From assembly GCA_910580045.1 (NCBI GenBank), contig CAJTXF010000005.1:6096-59214 (forward strand): a DNA stretch of 53,119 bases, in the 5' to 3' direction. Position numbers and translations under genes: made by a program. The DNA is from an uncultured Eubacteriales bacterium. GTDB lineage: Bacteria > Bacillota > Clostridia > Oscillospirales > Acutalibacteraceae. Below, in pieces: positions 23,629 to 32,877 of this stretch; within the stretch, counting starts at the first letter, position 1, and every line of letters starts with the position of its first letter. Under the pieces are notes generated by a model. The model was not told the DNA's origin. It did not search any database and saw only the letters and a list, made by a program, of their open reading frames with translations.

Positions 23629-26400
23629 CTATATTAGCCCGCTCAGCCAACAGCGGAGCTTTTGCGGCCAGGGCAGCTGAGCCCGCAGCTTTTTCTTTAG
23701 GGCCTCTCCCGCGGAGACAAGCTCCCCCAGCTCCTCAGGGGAGAGCTCGTGGCTGCTGTACCGCGCTTTTTCCGCCAGCTCCTTCCAGCGCACAGGCTGG
23801 GCGCTTCTCCGGCCGCAGAGAGCCTCCCAGCCATAGAGCTTCAGCAGCAGGGCATAGGCCCGAAGGGCTGCCGCGCTGCAATCAGGCTGGGTGAGCGCTT
23901 TCTTCCAGTAGGAGCGCCGCAGGCTCCGGTTCAGCCAGAGGGCTCCGGCAATGCCTGCCAATACAGCGGCCCCGGCCAAAACGGCAGGCCAATGTTCGTT
24001 CCCTCCGCTGCCTCCGCCCTCCGGGCTGGAGGCGCCCTCTGGCCCAGGTGTATGGCTGGGACGGGGACTGGCTGTGCTCAGCTGGCTGTCCTGCTCCACA
24101 GGGCTGTGCTGCCGGGGAGACAGCGTGGGCATGGGCTCCTCCTCTGGGGCCTGGGGCTGATGGGCCTCTGGTTCTGGGGGAAGGATGGCATCGTAATAGG
24201 AGGCAGGGTTGTCTGTGGAGGCAGGGGTCACCTCTACCGGCACCCAGCCGGTACCGCCGCAGTAGACCTCCACCCAGGCGTGGGCGTTATAGTCCGGCAC
24301 ATCAGCCCAAAGGCCGTCCGGGCAGGGCACGGCATAGCCCTCGGCGTACCGGGCCGGGTACCCGGCAGAGCGCAGGAGCAGCACTGCCGCGCTGGCAAAG
24401 TGGACGCAGTACCCCTCGTGGGACTCGTCCAGGAAGAACTCCACAAAGTCCTGGCCGTTCCTGGAAGAGGCCGGGGCCAGGGAGTAGTCATAGTACTTGG
24501 CAAAGGTCTCGGCAATGCGGTTGGCAAAATACACTGGGCCGTCCCGATGGCGGAAGTCGTCCTTGCCGGAAAAGTCTTCCAGGTCAATATATCCATCCTG
24601 ATACCTGACTCGGGTCTTCGGATTCCAGCTCGATGCCGGCTCCAAATCAAAGGCCTCACGGTAGCGCTCCAAAAAGTCCGCCAGTTCCTCCGGCACCTGG
24701 GTGTAGTACTGGTAGACAAATCGGTTATAATCTTCCATCTTGGTGAAGAAGCTCTCAGGCGGGGCGTCCCTGGAAAGGAGTTCCTGCCGCAGCTGAGGAG
24801 AAAAGGTCCACAGGTCTGGAATCTGGCCCTGGGACTCCAAATCAGAGAGCAGAAGGGCCATAGGGTTCTCTTTCTCCTCAAGAGATACAGTAGCAGTCCC
24901 GTAAGAGCCCATCCTCTCCGCAAACTTCAAGGCACTTTCACTCACATACTTGGAGTGGGGGAGGGCTCGGGTATAAACGATAGTTTCCATCAGGCCGGAC
25001 TGCTCGGCAAGGCCAAAGGTTTCGGAGGTAAACTGGTTCATGAGTCTGCCAAAATAGTTCATGCCGCTGACCTGTCCCTCTCCCTCCAAAGTATACTCCC
25101 GGGTGCCGGTAAGGAAGTTGGAGGACTTGACAAAGCCATCGTCCACAAATTCCATTCCTTGGGCAGAAAGCTCCTCCGGGGTGTTTCTCAGCCCGCAGGG
25201 GGTGAACACACACCGTGGGTTGGCCCCCAGATTCTCCACTGAGAGGGTGTAGCTGGTAAAGCTGTCAAGCCTGTGAATATGGATTTCCCGGCTGTACTCC
25301 GCCTGCTGGTTCTGGGGCACCAGCTCCAGCCGGGAGAGCTCCTCCCGGGCAGCCAGGGGCAGGCGCTCCCAGGAGTCCCCGGTGTATACGCTGCCTGTGA
25401 AGCTCTTCAGGTACTCCTTGGTCTGGTCCCGGTAATAGGGCGTGTCCTGGGCCCAGTCGAACCGGACCCGCAGGACGGTCTCTCCAGTATAGCTCCGGCT
25501 GCCCAGCTTGTTCAGCTGGACCTGCTGATTGCTGTTGCCCTGTCCCCCCGGCAGATAGGCCCCGGCTCCCATGCCCTCCTCCACAAAGTCCCGCAGCTGG
25601 TCCACAATCCGGGGACGGGTATATGTCTCAGGCGGGTTCATATAGTAGATTCCCAGCATACAGAGAAGCAGCAGGGGCAGAATCAGCAGCGTGCCTGGCC
25701 GGGCAGCGGCCACGCCAGAGGCTTTATAGTACTCCTTGCGGCCCAGCAGGCCCTCCCTTCCCTGCAGTACAGAGGAGACCAAAAACAGGGCGCTCCAAAA
25801 CATCAGCAGCGCGCCAAGCGCCCATTCCCCGGGCAGAATGGAGAAGCTGAGGGGGAACACCAGCAGCACGCCTGTCAGGCAGAAGGGGCCCAGGGCGCTC
25901 CGCCGCCGGACCATCATATGCCCCATAAGCCAGAAGAAGGGAAAAAGTACCAGGGAGAAAAAGACTGTGCAGGCCTCTTGGGCGCTGGGGCGGGGACTGC
26001 CGGGACTGTAGGCCAAGGTGAGCACAGGCAAATCATAATTCAGCTTGGTGCTGTAGAAGTCCAGCATGGTGTTCACAGTACGCACGGCCCCATGAAGGCA
26101 CTGCTCAAACAGGAAGACCAGGGCCAAAAGCCACACAATCCATCCTGCCAAGGAGACAGACCACCAGCGGCGGCGGGTATCCACCTGCCGCCACAGCACA
26201 AAGCCGCAGCTGAGGGCGCCAAAGACTGCCAGGACCCCCGGGGAAGCAGGAATCTCAAAAGCAGTGAGAAAGCTGCCCCAAGCGCCCAGGCCTCCCAGGG
26301 CCAGAAGCACAGTGTAAAAGAGCCATTTGTGCAGAGGACGAGTCTCTGTAAGAAGAAGCCGGGGCCGGTCCAGCTGCAGGTTTGGGGAGTGATTGGCCAT
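23629..26400 (-). CDS. membrane transglutaminase-like protein (TgpA-type)
   Basis: 923 aa. N-terminal block of about six to seven membrane helices, a long outside region, a transglutaminase core, then a Pro/Ser-rich linker, one membrane helix and a C-terminal cytosolic DUF4129-like tail. Catalytic Cys665 in GYCVHFASA and His707 in YNAHAWVEV; the third position has Glu723 (VPVEVTP) rather than the usual Asp. Last gene of the MoxR-DUF58-transglutaminase operon, a common bacterial trio thought to act on the envelope. ATG follows AGGAGG. Confidence 0.9.
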   Translation of the reverse strand: MANHSPNLQLDRPRLLLTETRPLHKWLFYTVLLALGGLGAWGSFLTAFEIPASPGVLAVFGALSCGFVLWRQVDTRRRWWSVSLAGWIVWLLALVFLFEQCLHGAVRTVNTMLDFYSTKLNYDLPVLTLAYSPGSPRPSAQEACTVFFSLVLFPFFWLMGHMMVRRRSALGPFCLTGVLLVFPLSFSILPGEWALGALLMFWSALFLVSSVLQGREGLLGRKEYYKASGVAAARPGTLLILPLLLLCMLGIYYMNPPETYTRPRIVDQLRDFVEEGMGAGAYLPGGQGNSNQQVQLNKLGSRSYTGETVLRVRFDWAQDTPYYRDQTKEYLKSFTGSVYTGDSWERLPLAAREELSRLELVPQNQQAEYSREIHIHRLDSFTSYTLSVENLGANPRCVFTPCGLRNTPEELSAQGMEFVDDGFVKSSNFLTGTREYTLEGEGQVSGMNYFGRLMNQFTSETFGLAEQSGLMETIVYTRALPHSKYVSESALKFAERMGSYGTATVSLEEKENPMALLLSDLESQGQIPDLWTFSPQLRQELLSRDAPPESFFTKMEDYNRFVYQYYTQVPEELADFLERYREAFDLEPASSWNPKTRVRYQDGYIDLEDFSGKDDFRHRDGPVYFANRIAETFAKYYDYSLAPASSRNGQDFVEFFLDESHEGYCVHFASAAVLLLRSAGYPARYAEGYAVPCPDGLWADVPDYNAHAWVEVYCGGTGWVPVEVTPASTDNPASYYDAILPPEPEAHQPQAPEEEPMPTLSPRQHSPVEQDSQLSTASPRPSHTPGPEGASSPEGGGSGGNEHWPAVLAGAAVLAGIAGALWLNRSLRRSYWKKALTQPDCSAAALRAYALLLKLYGWEALCGRRSAQPVRWKELAEKARYSSHELSPEELGELVSAGEALKKKLRAQLPWPQKLRCWLSGLI

Positions 26401-26434
26401 GGGATGCCTCCTTTCTACTGGATGAATCCGCGCC

Positions 26435-27589
26435 TTACAGCATAAGGCCCTGCAAATCCTCTGCCACAGAGCCCAGGCGCACCCGCACAGGCAGAATCTC
26501 CGGCGGCAGTGAAGCCCTCTCTCCCCAGGCGTCCAGGGACACCATATGCTGCCGTGCCCCAGGGTACTTCTTGCTCAGCTGGCCCAGCAGAGCCAAATCC
26601 GGCTTGGGGCACAGATACACCACCCGGGACACCCCGCCCGGCATATCCTGGGGCGGCTTGGGGGAGCGGCAATCCGCTGTGCGCAGAACCGTCTCCTCAG
26701 CCAGCAAAGCCTCCTCTGGCTCTGTCACCGGCAGAAAAACCCAGCGGCCTGCCTGGGAAAAGCCCACCATGTATTCCAGCTTCTCCTCAATCAGAAACTG
26801 GGTCAAGGTGGCGAATACATCCATCAGCCCGTCCGATTCCAGCCCCGTGCCGGACAGGTCCAGCAGCAGGAGGGCCTGGTCTGCCAGGGGAAGGCTCGCC
26901 TCCCGGACCAGCAGTTCCCCGGTTTTTTGAGAGAGCTTCCAGTCCACCCGGCTCAGCCTGTCTCCCGGGCGGTAGTCCCGCAGGCCGAACAGCTCCGTTG
27001 GGTCTCTGCCAGGCTTGTGGGGGGAGAACCGCTCCCCGTCGCTGCTCCAGGAGCAGGTCTGCCCCAGGCCCAGGATTGGCCGGTGTACAGTGGGCATCAC
27101 CACCAGCTGGCAGCGCCCGGCCTTTTTCAGCCTGACAGGCAACCAAAAAAGGCCCAGCAGGTCATAGGCCCGGGCCTTGGTCAGCTGGCAGCTGATTACC
27201 CCGCAGGTGCCGGAGGTCAGCTTGTGCTCTAAAATCTGCGGCATACGGCTGGGGGAGAATTCCAGCTTCTCCGCCTGGGCCTCGCCGGTAAAATGATTGG
27301 TTATGCTCAGCCGCAGCCTGGCACGTCCTGCCGGAAGGGGGGATTTTGTCACCGCAGCCACATGCAGGGGCACAGGCTGAGCCTTGGCCGTGTGAGGAGT
27401 CCCCTCCTCCCCAGGCACGCAGACCGTGACCTGCAGAGTCAGCATACCCGGCAGGGACAGCAGCAGAGACAGCACAGGCAGGGCCAGGGACAGCAAAAAC
27501 ACGTACATGGAGAAGTATCCGTTAAAACAGATAAAGAATGCTCCTGTGCACAGCAGCACAATCAGATATCGCAGAAAATTTTTCAGCAC
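26435..27589 (-). CDS. DUF58 domain protein
   Basis: 384 aa. Two adjacent N-terminal membrane helices (about 8-46), then a beta region and the DUF58 motif LFGLRDYRPGDRLSRVDWK around 215-235, followed by a von Willebrand A-like fold (LLLLDLSGTG). Start is GTG at 27589 with GAGGGGGG upstream, 12 nt after the moxR stop. Thought to work as partner of the MoxR ATPase. 34-bp gap to the transglutaminase gene. Confidence 0.88.
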   Translation of the reverse strand: MLKNFLRYLIVLLCTGAFFICFNGYFSMYVFLLSLALPVLSLLLSLPGMLTLQVTVCVPGEEGTPHTAKAQPVPLHVAAVTKSPLPAGRARLRLSITNHFTGEAQAEKLEFSPSRMPQILEHKLTSGTCGVISCQLTKARAYDLLGLFWLPVRLKKAGRCQLVVMPTVHRPILGLGQTCSWSSDGERFSPHKPGRDPTELFGLRDYRPGDRLSRVDWKLSQKTGELLVREASLPLADQALLLLDLSGTGLESDGLMDVFATLTQFLIEEKLEYMVGFSQAGRWVFLPVTEPEEALLAEETVLRTADCRSPKPPQDMPGGVSRVVYLCPKPDLALLGQLSKKYPGARQHMVSLDAWGERASLPPEILPVRVRLGSVAEDLQGLML

Positions 27590-27601
27590 CGGAAGCCCCC
27601 C

Positions 27602-28540
27602 TCACTTCAGCAGCCTGGGGGCAGACACTTGGGCCATCACGCCCTCCAGCACAGAGTGGGCGTCCAGGCCGTTCATTTTGGCCTGAGGCTCTAAAACCAC
27701 ACGGTGGCTCAGCACATCGTAGAAAAGCAGGTTAATGTCCGCGGGCACAATATAGTCCCGCCCGCCCATCCAGGCCGAGGCCCGGCAGGCCCGAATCAGC
27801 GCGCTTCCGGCCCGGGGGCTGGCCCCCAGCCGCAGAGACGGGTCCTCCCGGGTGGCTGTGCACAGCTCCGCCACATAGCGGTACAAATCCTCCGCCACAT
27901 GGACAGCAGCAGCCTCCCGGCGCATGCCCTCCACCTCCTGCAGGGCGGCCACTGGGACAATAGAGTCCAAGGGGCGGCGGCCCTCAGTCTGTTTTAGGAT
28001 TTTCACCTCCTGCTCTACCGAGGGGTAACCAATGGAGAGCCGGAGCATAAACCTGTCCAGCTGGGACTCAGGCAGAGGCTGGGTCCCGGCCGTGCCCAAG
28101 GGGTTCTGGGTGGCAATGACCGTATAGGGCACAGGCAGCGGGCGGCTGATGCCGTCCACTGTGACCTGGCCCTCCTCCATGGCCTCCAGAAGGGCGCTCT
28201 GGGTCTTGGCGCTGGTGCGGTTGATTTCGTCAGCCAAAAACAGGTTGCACAGAGCCGCGCCAGGGCGGTATTCCAACCGGCCGGTCTCCTTATTGTACAT
28301 AGAATAGCCTACCACGTCACTAGGCATAGTCTCGGGGGTAAACTGCACCCGGCTGAAAGACATACTCATGGCCCGGGAAAAGGCCAGGGCCATGGTGGTT
28401 TTTCCAACGCCAGGGTTGTCCTCCAAAAGAATGTGGCCCCCGGCGATGACAGCCATCAGCGCCTTGCAGACCACCGTATCCTTGCCGACAATCGCTTTGC
28501 GAACCTCATTGATAATGGCCAGAGCCTTGGGCTGGGTCAT
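27602..28540 (-). CDS. MoxR family AAA+ ATPase
   Basis: 312 aa. Walker A DNPGVGKTT at 41-49, Walker B LFLADEINR near 104-112, sensor 1 VIATQNPLGTAGTQPLPESQLDRF. MoxR ATPases act as chaperones for metal or complex assembly, often with a VWA/DUF58 partner as here. First gene of the three-gene minus-strand operon; the tRNA-Gly gene lies 116 bp upstream in the same direction. Confidence 0.92.
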   Translation of the reverse strand: MTQPKALAIINEVRKAIVGKDTVVCKALMAVIAGGHILLEDNPGVGKTTMALAFSRAMSMSFSRVQFTPETMPSDVVGYSMYNKETGRLEYRPGAALCNLFLADEINRTSAKTQSALLEAMEEGQVTVDGISRPLPVPYTVIATQNPLGTAGTQPLPESQLDRFMLRLSIGYPSVEQEVKILKQTEGRRPLDSIVPVAALQEVEGMRREAAAVHVAEDLYRYVAELCTATREDPSLRLGASPRAGSALIRACRASAWMGGRDYIVPADINLLFYDVLSHRVVLEPQAKMNGLDAHSVLEGVMAQVSAPRLLK

Positions 28541-28655
28541 GGGCTTCCCTGCTTTCTGTTTAGAACTTTGGGGCAGTGAACGGAAACGGGAAAAATCTCC
28601 GTCTATAAAAAATAGGGAAGCTGTCGCTTCTCTATTCTTGGCGGGACTATTTAAT

Positions 28656-28731
28656 TGGAGCGGACGACGAGGCTCGAACTCGCTACCTCCACCTTGGCAA
28701 GGTGGCGCTCTACCAGATGAGCTACGCCCGC
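28656..28731 (-). tRNA. tRNA-Gly (anticodon GCC), CCA encoded
   Basis: 76 nt on the minus strand. Acceptor GCGGGCG pairs with CGTCCGC (one G-T), anticodon stem CACCT/AGGTG with loop TTGCCAA, T-loop GTTCGAGCC. Discriminator U, followed by an encoded CCA. Consensus promoter just upstream. Confidence 0.97.
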
Positions 28732-28744
28732 GTGTCTAATCGAC

Positions 28745-28773
28745 ATTATACACCATTGGTGTGCAAATGTCAA
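28745..28773 (-). promoter_or_regulatory. consensus promoter for tRNA-Gly
   Basis: On the minus strand TTGACA (28773-28768), 17 nt, TATAAT (28750-28745), 14 nt before the tRNA 5' end. Both hexamers are perfect. Confidence 0.9.
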
Positions 28774-28967
28774 TGGGGGATTTCAAAAAAGTTTAGAGCA
28801 AGGGCCCGGGGGCCATTCCCCTCAAAATTTCTTAATAAATGGATATCTCCGCTTGCGGCTTGCCTTTTCGACGATTTTCATGTATAATATAAAAAAAGCC
28901 CATGCAAGCCCCTAAGGGGGCGGGCTTTCCCCATGGAGACCAACTTATAGAAAAGAGGATAACTGCC

Positions 28968-29849
28968 ATGAAAATGGGCAAAAACATGTTTATTGCCGTC
29001 ACGGTGTTCTTGGTGGCAGTCATTGTTGCCTTGTCCGCCATGACACTCTCCCAGGGTCCCCGCTCTCACCTGGTGGAGTTAATCAGCCACTCCGGCGCTA
29101 CTGCCGAGGTCAATGATTTATATGAGGGCAACACCACCATCCCCTTCTACGACATCCCCACCAACAGCTATGAGCCCACGGACTTTGTGGTGGAAAACGG
29201 TGTGGTGGAGTACACCGGCGGTGAGGCCAAGGTGGGCATCAATGTAAATTCCAAGGCCGGGGACATTGACTGGCAGCAGGTGAAGAACAATGTGGACTTT
29301 GCCATGATTCGCGTCGGCCACCGGGAGAACGTCAAGGGCCGCCTTATCCCGGACACCCAGTTTGAGAAGAATATGCAGGGCGCCTCTGAGGCCGGCCTGC
29401 CCGTGGGTGTGTATTTCTACTCCAAGGCCGTGTCGGAGGCGGAGGCTAAGGAGGAGGCCAACTTCGTCATCGAGCAGATACGGCCCTACTCGGTGACTTA
29501 CCCCATCGCCTTTTACTGGGAGTACGATTTGAAGGACGATGGCACCCAGGACGAGAACTCCCGCACCGTGCGCTGCAACGGGGATCAGGTCACAGGCTTT
29601 ATCGACACCTTCTGCGGGCTGGTCAAAAAGGCCACCGGCGCCACCCCCTGCTATTACGCGGACAAGAACATGGCCTATAAGCGCCTGGATTTGTCCCGCC
29701 TGAGCGACTACAACCTGTGGTATGCGGAGTTTCAAAATATCCCCAGCTTTTACTATGACTTCGCCCTGTGGCAGTACACCAAAGAGGGCGACGTGCCCGG
29801 TGTCTCAGTCAAGGTGCCTATTACGCTGGCGCTGAAAGGCTACGGCTGA
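28968..29849 (+). CDS. GH25-fold protein with catalytic residues lost (pseudoenzyme)
   Basis: 293 aa. N-terminal signal anchor (residues ~7-26), then a GH25 (lysozyme) barrel: EAKVGINVNSKAGDIDWQQV, FAMIRVGHRE, AGLPVGVYFYSKAVS, CYYADKNMAY, LWYAEF, ALWQYTKEG. Relative to GH25 enzymes the first Asp (GIDVS) is Asn92, the DxE pair is Tyr183-x-Glu185, and the C-terminal Asp region reads VKVPITLAL with no Asp. So it probably cannot cleave but may bind wall glycan. RBS GAGG upstream. The tandem paralogue downstream keeps all of these residues. Confidence 0.85.
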   Translation: MKMGKNMFIAVTVFLVAVIVALSAMTLSQGPRSHLVELISHSGATAEVNDLYEGNTTIPFYDIPTNSYEPTDFVVENGVVEYTGGEAKVGINVNSKAGDIDWQQVKNNVDFAMIRVGHRENVKGRLIPDTQFEKNMQGASEAGLPVGVYFYSKAVSEAEAKEEANFVIEQIRPYSVTYPIAFYWEYDLKDDGTQDENSRTVRCNGDQVTGFIDTFCGLVKKATGATPCYYADKNMAYKRLDLSRLSDYNLWYAEFQNIPSFYYDFALWQYTKEGDVPGVSVKVPITLALKGYG

Positions 29850-29890
29850 GAACAGGCCGCGCCTATCCCTACATATGGATTGGAGAAATT

Positions 29891-30799
29891 ATGCAAGGTA
29901 TGCAAGGAATGGACAAAGGACTTATCAAACGCCTGTCGGTTATCTGCGGGGCAGTTGCCCTGGTGGTGGTGCTGATTACCCTGCTCATCGTCTTCTTTAC
30001 CCGGGACAGCTCGGGCGAGGAGTCAGCCTCCAGCGGCATGGTGATTCCTGAGGGGATGCGCCTGGTGGAGGACATCTATAACGGAGAGATGATTGTTCCC
30101 GACTTCCGCATTCCGGACAACACCTATGACCATCAGAAATTCACTGACGGCGAGGACGGCTTCCGCCGGTACCCTGGGGCCAGCGTGGGCATTGACGTGT
30201 CCGAGTTTCAGGGAGAAATTGACTGGTACGCGGTCAAGGCCGCGGGGGTGGATTTCGCCATCATCCGCCTGGGCTACCGGGGCATGACCCAGGGCTTGCT
30301 GCAGGATGACAGCCGGTTTCAGGAAAATATGCTGGGCGCCTCCAACGCCGGGCTGAAGCGTGGGGTATACTTCTTCTCCCAGGCCGTATCAGAGGAGGAG
30401 GCCAAGGCTGAGGCTGAGTATGTGCTGGAAAAGCTGGACGGCGCGGAGCTGGACTATCCTGTGGTGTTTGACTGGGAAGACCCTGTCCCCAGTGAGACCC
30501 TGCCCGCTGATACCCTGCGGGCGCTGGACTGTCCTGGGGCCACGGTGACAAAATGCGCTGCTGCGTTCTGCCAGCGGATTCAGAAGGAGGGGTATACCCC
30601 CTGCGTCTATTTCAATAAGAACCAGGCCTATCATTTTTATAACCTGGAGGAGCTGAAAGATTACGACTTTTGGTACGCGGAATATAATGCCCTGCCCTCT
30701 GTCTGCTACGGCTTCCAGACTTGGCAGTACAGCGACCAGGGCACTGTGCCGGGCATTGGCGTGACAGTGGACTTGGACCTCTGCTTTGAGCCCTACTAA
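29891..30799 (+). CDS. GH25 muramidase, membrane-anchored
   Basis: 302 aa from the ATG at 29891 (GGAG 6 nt upstream). Membrane anchor ~15-37, then a GH25 domain with the catalytic set intact: Asp102 in GIDVS, Asp194 and Glu196 in FDWED, and an Asp in VTVDLDLCF near the end. Cleaves the beta-1,4 bond of peptidoglycan on the outer face. Tandem with a paralogue 41 bp upstream, which has lost its Asp residues; about half of core positions are the same by eye. Confidence 0.93.
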   Translation: MQGMQGMDKGLIKRLSVICGAVALVVVLITLLIVFFTRDSSGEESASSGMVIPEGMRLVEDIYNGEMIVPDFRIPDNTYDHQKFTDGEDGFRRYPGASVGIDVSEFQGEIDWYAVKAAGVDFAIIRLGYRGMTQGLLQDDSRFQENMLGASNAGLKRGVYFFSQAVSEEEAKAEAEYVLEKLDGAELDYPVVFDWEDPVPSETLPADTLRALDCPGATVTKCAAAFCQRIQKEGYTPCVYFNKNQAYHFYNLEELKDYDFWYAEYNALPSVCYGFQTWQYSDQGTVPGIGVTVDLDLCFEPY

Positions 30800-31011
30800 A
30801 AATCTTTGGGAACACGCAGAACCCCAAAGTCCAGGGGCCCAGCTGCTTCACAAAGCCAGCACACAGAGAGCGGGCCTTTCGGTGAGTGCGGGATATCCCC
30901 CATGTAATGAGAGTATCCCTTTCGGAGAGTTTTTCGTGTTCCCCTCCCTACGGGCAGGGGAACGCAGATGATTATCTCTGTGGTTGGGACAACCCCTATG
31001 TAATTTACCTC
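30800..31011. other. intergenic region without gene
   Basis: No convincing ORF. One hairpin, GTTCCCCT/AGGGGAAC at 30938-30963, with no T tract. No terminator for the GH25 gene could be identified with confidence. Confidence 0.5.
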
Positions 31012-31040
31012 TTGACAATCAACGCTGAATCGTGTATAAT
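31012..31040 (+). promoter_or_regulatory. consensus promoter of the T-box transcript
   Basis: TTGACA (31012-31017), 17 nt, TATAAT (31035-31040). Both perfect. Confidence 0.9.
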
Positions 31041-31045
31041 CATGA

Positions 31046-31340
31046 AAACTACAAAAGACTGTGACGGGAAGAAGGCGGCACAGACGCTTTTCAGAGAGCC
31101 TGCGGGTGGTGCGAGCAGGCAGGCGGCGTGGCGCGCATACTGGTCCCTGAGTTTCCCTGCCCAAAGGCTGGCTATGTGCAGTTCAGTAGGTGTGGGACGT
31201 GCGGCGGCGTTATACGCCCGGCCTTGTCAGAGGCAATGAGGGAATGTGCGCAAGCTCATTCTGAAATCACGGGTGGTACCGCGGTAATCTTTGGATTTTC
31301 GCCCCGGATGCTTTCTATAAGCGTCCGGGGCTTTCTTTCT
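31046..31340 (+). promoter_or_regulatory. T-box riboswitch leader
   Basis: Stem I carries AGAGAG at 31093-31098 and a distal helix GCCTGC/GCAGGC closing the GGTGGTGCGA loop. The T-box GGGTGGTACCGCGG is at 31271-31284; its UGGU should pair with tRNA ACCA, meaning discriminator base A. A terminator, GCCCCGGA/TCCGGGGC (31301-31308/31324-31331) then CTTTCTTTCT, follows. The specifier loop probably faces ATACTGG (31137-31143); by spacing I favour CTG (Leu), with TAC (Tyr) or ACT (Thr) as alternatives. A Gly, Trp, Asp or Glu tRNA is less likely because of the discriminator. The controlled gene is a methyltransferase. Confidence 0.93.
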
Positions 31341-31406
31341 GCCGCTGCCGCCCAGCCTGGAGGTCAGACTCTTGCGGGGCTGAAACCAAAGGAAAGGACG
31401 GTTTTT

Positions 31407-32180
31407 ATGTCTGATTGGAATCCAGCACTCTACCTAAGATTCAAGAAAGAGCGGACCCAGCCTGCGGAAGACCTTGCCGCCCGCCTGGAGCTGACCCCTG
31501 CCAAAGCCCTGGATGTGGGCTGCGGGCCTGGCAACAGCACCCAAGTGGTGGCAAATCGCTTTCCCGGCGCAAAGGTCCTGGGGGTAGATTTCTCCTCCAA
31601 CATGGTGGGGGCCGCCCAGCGGGCACATCCAGAGCTGGAATTTCTCCAGTGCGATGTGAGCACCCAGCTGGATACCCTGCCCCATGACTTTGATTTGGTG
31701 TTCTCCAATGCCTGCATCCAGTGGGTGCCGGAGCATCCCAGGCTGCTGCCCGGCCTGCTGAGCCTGCTGAATCCAGGCGGCGTGCTGGCGGTGCAGGTTC
31801 CGATGAACTTTCAGGAGCCTATCCATCAAATTATCGCCCGCACAGTGGAGCGGGAAGAATGGCGGGAGCGCATCCCCTATCACCGAAACTTCTATACCCT
31901 GAAGCCAGAGGAGTACTTTGACTTGCTGGCCAACAGCACCCGGGACTTCACCATGTGGGAGACCACCTATATGCACCGGATGCCTTCTCACCAGTCCATC
32001 ATGGAGTGGTACAGCTCCACGGGCCTGCGGCCCTATTTGGACGCGGCGGTGGACGAGGAGTCCCGGCAGGGATTCTGTGAGGAGGTCTTCCGGCAGGTGA
32101 AGGAGGCGTATCCAGTGCAGGAAAACGGGGAGATTATATTCCGGTTCCCCAGGCTGTTCTTTATTGCGCGGGCGCGGTAG
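31407..32180 (+). CDS. trans-aconitate 2-methyltransferase-like protein
   Basis: 257 aa class I SAM methyltransferase, close in length and layout to Tam. Opening SDWNPALYLRFKKERTQPA and the SAM loop ALDVGCGPGNSTQVV (34-48) are Tam-typical, as are SNACIQWVPEHPRLLPGLLSLLNPGGVLAVQVPMNF and the WETTYMHRM part. Makes a methyl ester on a tricarboxylate-type acid in the cytosol. Start ATG 31407 is the first after the T-box terminator and has AAAGGA upstream. Longer in-frame ORF extends back into the T-box and is not used. Confidence 0.85.
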   Translation: MSDWNPALYLRFKKERTQPAEDLAARLELTPAKALDVGCGPGNSTQVVANRFPGAKVLGVDFSSNMVGAAQRAHPELEFLQCDVSTQLDTLPHDFDLVFSNACIQWVPEHPRLLPGLLSLLNPGGVLAVQVPMNFQEPIHQIIARTVEREEWRERIPYHRNFYTLKPEEYFDLLANSTRDFTMWETTYMHRMPSHQSIMEWYSSTGLRPYLDAAVDEESRQGFCEEVFRQVKEAYPVQENGEIIFRFPRLFFIARAR

Positions 32181-32193
32181 AGAACGAGAGGGG

Positions 32194-32840
32194 GAGCGCC
32201 TAACGGCTCGGGGCAGGGCCCAGCACAAGCACAAACGTCCGGGCGGATTGAAAGTTTTTGAGGGGTCCAGGGGACTTTTTTCAAAAAGTCCACCTGGCGG
32301 GGTTTGGGGCAAAGTCCCAAGGTCTGGCCCTTGACCTTAGAGGCGGCGCGCACAGTGAACGGAGAGAGGCAGAACTCAAAGCGTCCCTCCCAAGCCCGAC
32401 AGAGGCACCCATCCGCGCCGCCCACCCACACAGCACAATTCCGCACAGTTTGGAAACCTGCGTTTCCAAACTGGCGGAGAGATGCGGACTGGCTTTCCAA
32501 AGCGTTGGGCCCTAAGCGTTCCGGTCAGATGCCGCTACATCAGAAAACGGGAGTTAACAGCTAAGTTTAGGGCCCCTACGCCCCTACAGACGGCCTGCGG
32601 CTCTCCATGAGTTGGGAAATCCGTGATTCCCCAACTCAACGGATTTGCGCGACTGGGTTCTCTGGCGGCGCGGACTGGTACGACGGCCGGATGTTTTGGG
32701 GAATGAATTGCGCCCTGCCTCGCTCTATTCGCTATGCGCGCCGCCCCTTAAGAGCAAGACCTCGGGACTCTGTCCCGAACCCAGCCACCTTTTGAAAAAG
32801 GTGGACGAAAACTTCCGGTTTGCTCGCTATTCGGCGCTGC
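32194..32840. repeat. intergenic repeat family, copy B (inverted pair)
   Basis: No gene between 32181 and 32877. Forward unit: ACGGCTCGGGGCAGGG (32203), GGACTTTTT/AAAAAGTCC hairpin (32272-32291), GGTTTGGGGCAAAGTCCC core (32301-32318), GGCGGCGC, and a GCGGACTGGC...GGGCCCTAA tail at 32484-32515. Reverse unit from about 32580 to 32820 carries the complement of the core at ~32760-32782 and a CCACCTTTTTCAAAAAGGTGG-like hairpin at ~32785-32804. Same family as at 18236 and 52850. Confidence 0.7.
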
Positions 32841-32877
32841 TTTATCTTGTAAAATATTCTTGAAAGGAAAGATACCT

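Noticed and set aside
23749..25242. 497-codon plus-strand open frame
   Set aside because: Antisense of the transglutaminase gene; no domain.
31128..31406. N-terminal extension of the Tam-like protein into the T-box
   Set aside because: It would translate through the T-box and terminator; the first plausible start is ATG 31407.
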